DNA from: Bacteroides_E sp964522975
GTDB lineage: Bacteria > Bacteroidota > Bacteroidia > Bacteroidales > Bacteroidaceae
DNA length: 6,830 bases
NCBI GenBank assembly: GCA_964522975.1
Contig: CAZFXK010000118.1
Span: 1 to 6,830, forward strand
Reading direction: 5' to 3'
Shown: one piece after another, positions 5,121-6,830 of the stretch
Position numbering within the stretch: position 1 is the stretch's first letter
How the letters are laid out: each line of letters opens with the position of its first letter
The notes under the pieces: generated by a model
The model's database searches: none
What the model was told of the DNA's origin: nothing
The model's input: only the letters and a program-made list of their open reading frames with translations
Position numbers and translations under genes: made by a program

Positions 5121-6170
5121 TTACAAGTTATGAGTGTGTTCTGTTAATTCTCCGGCAAGATCAGTCTCCATTAATTCTCTTACTTTTTCAGGAGAGAAAT
5201 CTTGACCTAAAAGAAACATTAGTTTAGTAATGGCACATTCTGAAGTGGAGTCATGTCCACTGGTAACTCCTATTTTTAATAATTGAATGCCTGTTTCATA
5301 TCGTTCCATCTCAACTGCTCCAGCCGGGCATTGTGTAACATTTACAATTACGATTCCCCGGTCAATTGCCTCTTTTAACTCTCTCAGGAGCCATTCTTTT
5401 TGTGGAGCATTTCCCGATCCATAGGTTTTAAGTACCATGGCTTTAATGCCTTTTACGTGTAAAACGGAGCGTACAATTTCTTCTTGCAGGCCTGGAAATA
5501 GAGTTAAAACAACCACATTAGGGTCGAATTGATCGTGTATTATTAATTTTTTGTTACTGGGTTTTCTGATGAAAGTAGTATTATATTTAATATGTATACC
5601 GGCTTCAGCTAATGAAGGGTAATTAAAAGAACGAAAAGCACTAAAATTCTCAGCATGAATCTTGGTTGTTCGGTTTCCTCTTAATAGCCTATTTTCAAAA
5701 AAGATACATACTTCTGGAACCATTGACATTCCATTTTCGTTTTTTGCACCTGCAATCTCAATGGAAGTTATTAAATTTTCCTTTCCGTCAGTTCTTAACA
5801 TTCCAATAGGAAGTTGAGAACCTGTTAAAATAACTGCTTTATTTAAGTTTTCTAACATAAAACTTAGAGCAGAAGCAGTATAAGCCATTGTATCTGTTCC
5901 ATGGAGAATGACAAATCCATCATATTTGTCATAATTCTGACTAATTATATTAGTCAATGTAACCCAAGCTGAAGGCTCTAAGTCTGACGAATCCATGGGA
6001 GGAGAAAAAGAGTAGGCTGATATGTTATGATTTAGTTTTTGCACCTCAGGGATATACTCTAGTAAGCGCTCAAAATTGAAATTTTCAAGAGCTCCGGTAT
6101 CTTCGTTTTCTATCATTCCGATAGTTCCTCCTGTGTATATCAATAGAATTGATGGCCTTTCTCCTTGCAT
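5121..6170 (-). CDS. ansA: Type I L-asparaginase
   Basis: The family hydrolyses L-asparagine to aspartate and ammonia. At 349 residues, with no signal peptide, this matches the cytoplasmic, low-affinity type I form. The first catalytic triad element is the hinge loop YTGGTIGM (12-19, nucleophile Thr16). The second is HGTDTMAYTA (90-99), with Thr92 and Asp93 and the matching lysine at Lys170 in RGNRTTKIHAENFSAF. A substrate-binding segment MDSSDL lies at 59-64, and TGSQLPIG at 116-123 is also typical. The C-terminal domain includes LKTYGSGNAP (247-256) and VTQCPAGAVEM (278-288). The start fits because the core strand SILLIYTGGTIG begins seven residues in, as in relatives. No essential residue appears missing. 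Strand and spacing suggest a transcript independent of the rhodanese gene 167 bases upstream, with its own -7 box. Ammonia and aspartate release links it to general nitrogen metabolism. Confidence 0.93.
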   Translation of the reverse strand: MQGERPSILLIYTGGTIGMIENEDTGALENFNFERLLEYIPEVQKLNHNISAYSFSPPMDSSDLEPSAWVTLTNIISQNYDKYDGFVILHGTDTMAYTASALSFMLENLNKAVILTGSQLPIGMLRTDGKENLITSIEIAGAKNENGMSMVPEVCIFFENRLLRGNRTTKIHAENFSAFRSFNYPSLAEAGIHIKYNTTFIRKPSNKKLIIHDQFDPNVVVLTLFPGLQEEIVRSVLHVKGIKAMVLKTYGSGNAPQKEWLLRELKEAIDRGIVIVNVTQCPAGAVEMERYETGIQLLKIGVTSGHDSTSECAITKLMFLLGQDFSPEKVRELMETDLAGELTEHTHNL

Positions 6171-6198
6171 AAAGTTTGAAATTTGAATGTTTCGACAT

Positions 6199-6206
6199 CA
6201 AATATA
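6199..6206 (-). promoter_or_regulatory. Predicted -7 element of the asparaginase gene
   Basis: On the minus strand, 6206-6199 reads TATATTTG, matching TAnnTTTG and identical to the -7 box of the fimbrillin-like gene. A short leader of about 20 bases would result. No clear -33 TTG is seen at the expected distance. A weak inverted repeat (TTTAGTT 6228-6234 with AACTAAA 6246-6252) lies just upstream. Confidence 0.45.
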
Positions 6207-6337
6207 CATATTTAATTAATTATATAGTTTAGTTCCATATAAATTAACTAAATCTGTAAATCAAGAATGTTTCACTCTGTTTTTTTAGGAGAAAGTTTTT
6301 TGTTTTTTTTTATAAAATGGAGGTGAGTAGCATTATT

Positions 6338-6712
6338 CTATTTCTCAAGTTCTTTAAGTATTTCTTCTATGTTTTGCCATTTTCCACCATCATAAACTTT
6401 TTCAAAATAATTATCGAGAAGCAATTTTTTAGCTTTTTTGCTTCTATTTCCGCTTCTACAAACAACGATGATATTCACCGATCTGTCTAAATGTACCAAA
6501 CTGTCTTTTAAACTCTCAATGGGGTAATTTATTGCATTAGGAAGATGAGCTTCCTTATATTCCTCTTTAGTTCTGACATCAATAATCTTTACCGGGTTTT
6601 GTGATAAAACTGATATTAATTCATCTTTATTAATTACATCTTTCTTAGAAGCCATATTGCATCCAAAAAGAAGCAGAAGAGAAAGAACAAGTATGCTTAA
6701 TCCTATTTTCAT
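6338..6712 (-). CDS. Single-domain rhodanese-like lipoprotein
   Basis: This 124-residue protein is a lone rhodanese (sulfurtransferase-fold) domain with a lipoprotein signal. MKIGLS is followed by a leucine-rich core and the lipobox LFGC, so Cys18 would be lipidated and the domain would face the periplasm or the outer-membrane side. The rhodanese landmarks are complete: IIDVRTKEEYKEAHLPNAINYP (43-64, shown here as one motif in two parts, IIDVRTKEEY and HLPNAINYP), then the active-site loop C85-R-S-G-N-R-S91 after the strand NIIVVC, and YDGGKW (107-112) near the C-terminus. Cys85 would carry the persulfide. Family members move sulfur from donors such as thiosulfate or persulfides to thiol acceptors; the natural substrate here is unknown. 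The start is set by the signal peptide. An imperfect -7-like AATATTTG lies at 6727-6720. No clear terminator follows the stop. Confidence 0.9.
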   Translation of the reverse strand: MKIGLSILVLSLLLLFGCNMASKKDVINKDELISVLSQNPVKIIDVRTKEEYKEAHLPNAINYPIESLKDSLVHLDRSVNIIVVCRSGNRSKKAKKLLLDNYFEKVYDGGKWQNIEEILKELEK

Positions 6713-6830
6713 TTTATATCAAATATTTATTTTTCGGCAATGTACATAATCGCAATGATATTTTTTATAAAAATAAATTTACTTTCATTGATTTGAATCA
6801 ACGGGTTGTATTTTAAAATATAATATCTTT

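Noticed and set aside
6278..6312. T-rich tracts on the + strand as a terminator
   Set aside because: No + strand gene ends here and no stable GC-containing hairpin precedes the T's. On the minus strand they would be A-runs, wrong for ending the rhodanese transcript.
6713..6830. Possible partial gene at the right edge
   Set aside because: The stretch is A/T-rich with stops and no recognisable coding pattern. A short TTGATT/AATCAA repeat at 6788-6801 is too small to interpret.

Overview
The window looks like ordinary chromosome from a low-GC member of the Bacteroidales (Bacteroides or a close relative). The evidence is a fimbrillin-type (Mfa-like) surface lipoprotein, a long PurF variant of the kind I associate with Bacteroides, several matches to the Bacteroidetes -7 promoter element TAnnTTTG, and A/T-rich leaders without Shine-Dalgarno sequences. 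The species cannot be fixed from the sequence alone.

Layout. Positions 1-500 (+) hold a secreted thioredoxin-fold protein whose initiator A lies one base outside the window. Its CxxC active site is gone. Positions 501-838 hold a strong terminator hairpin and then a near-perfect palindrome that contains the likely purF promoter. Positions 839-2725 (+) encode a 628-residue amidophosphoribosyltransferase (PurF-like). A hairpin at 2780-2825 separates it from a converging gene at 2863-4746 (-), a lipoprotein that joins a fimbrillin-like N-terminal half to a C-terminal FISUMP domain. Positions 4747-5120 hold that gene's palindromic promoter, a doubtful 49-codon ORF, and a GC-richer hairpin with extra repeat copies just past the end of the next gene. 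Positions 5121-6170 (-) encode a type I L-asparaginase, and 6338-6712 (-) a single-domain rhodanese lipoprotein. The last 118 bases hold no recognisable gene.

Functional picture. The genes do not form one pathway. PurF (first step of purine synthesis, using glutamine) and asparaginase are cytoplasmic nitrogen-metabolism enzymes. The redoxin-like, fimbrillin/FISUMP and rhodanese proteins are exported. Each gene seems to be its own transcription unit, given long spacers, hairpins between genes and separate promoter candidates.

I found no mobile element, CRISPR array, tRNA, rRNA or defence system. The items most worth a second look are: the substituted glutaminase oxyanion-hole residue in PurF; the redoxin fold without catalytic cysteines; the fimbrillin-FISUMP fusion; two promoters built inside perfect inverted repeats; and the repeat-bearing hairpin after the asparaginase gene.
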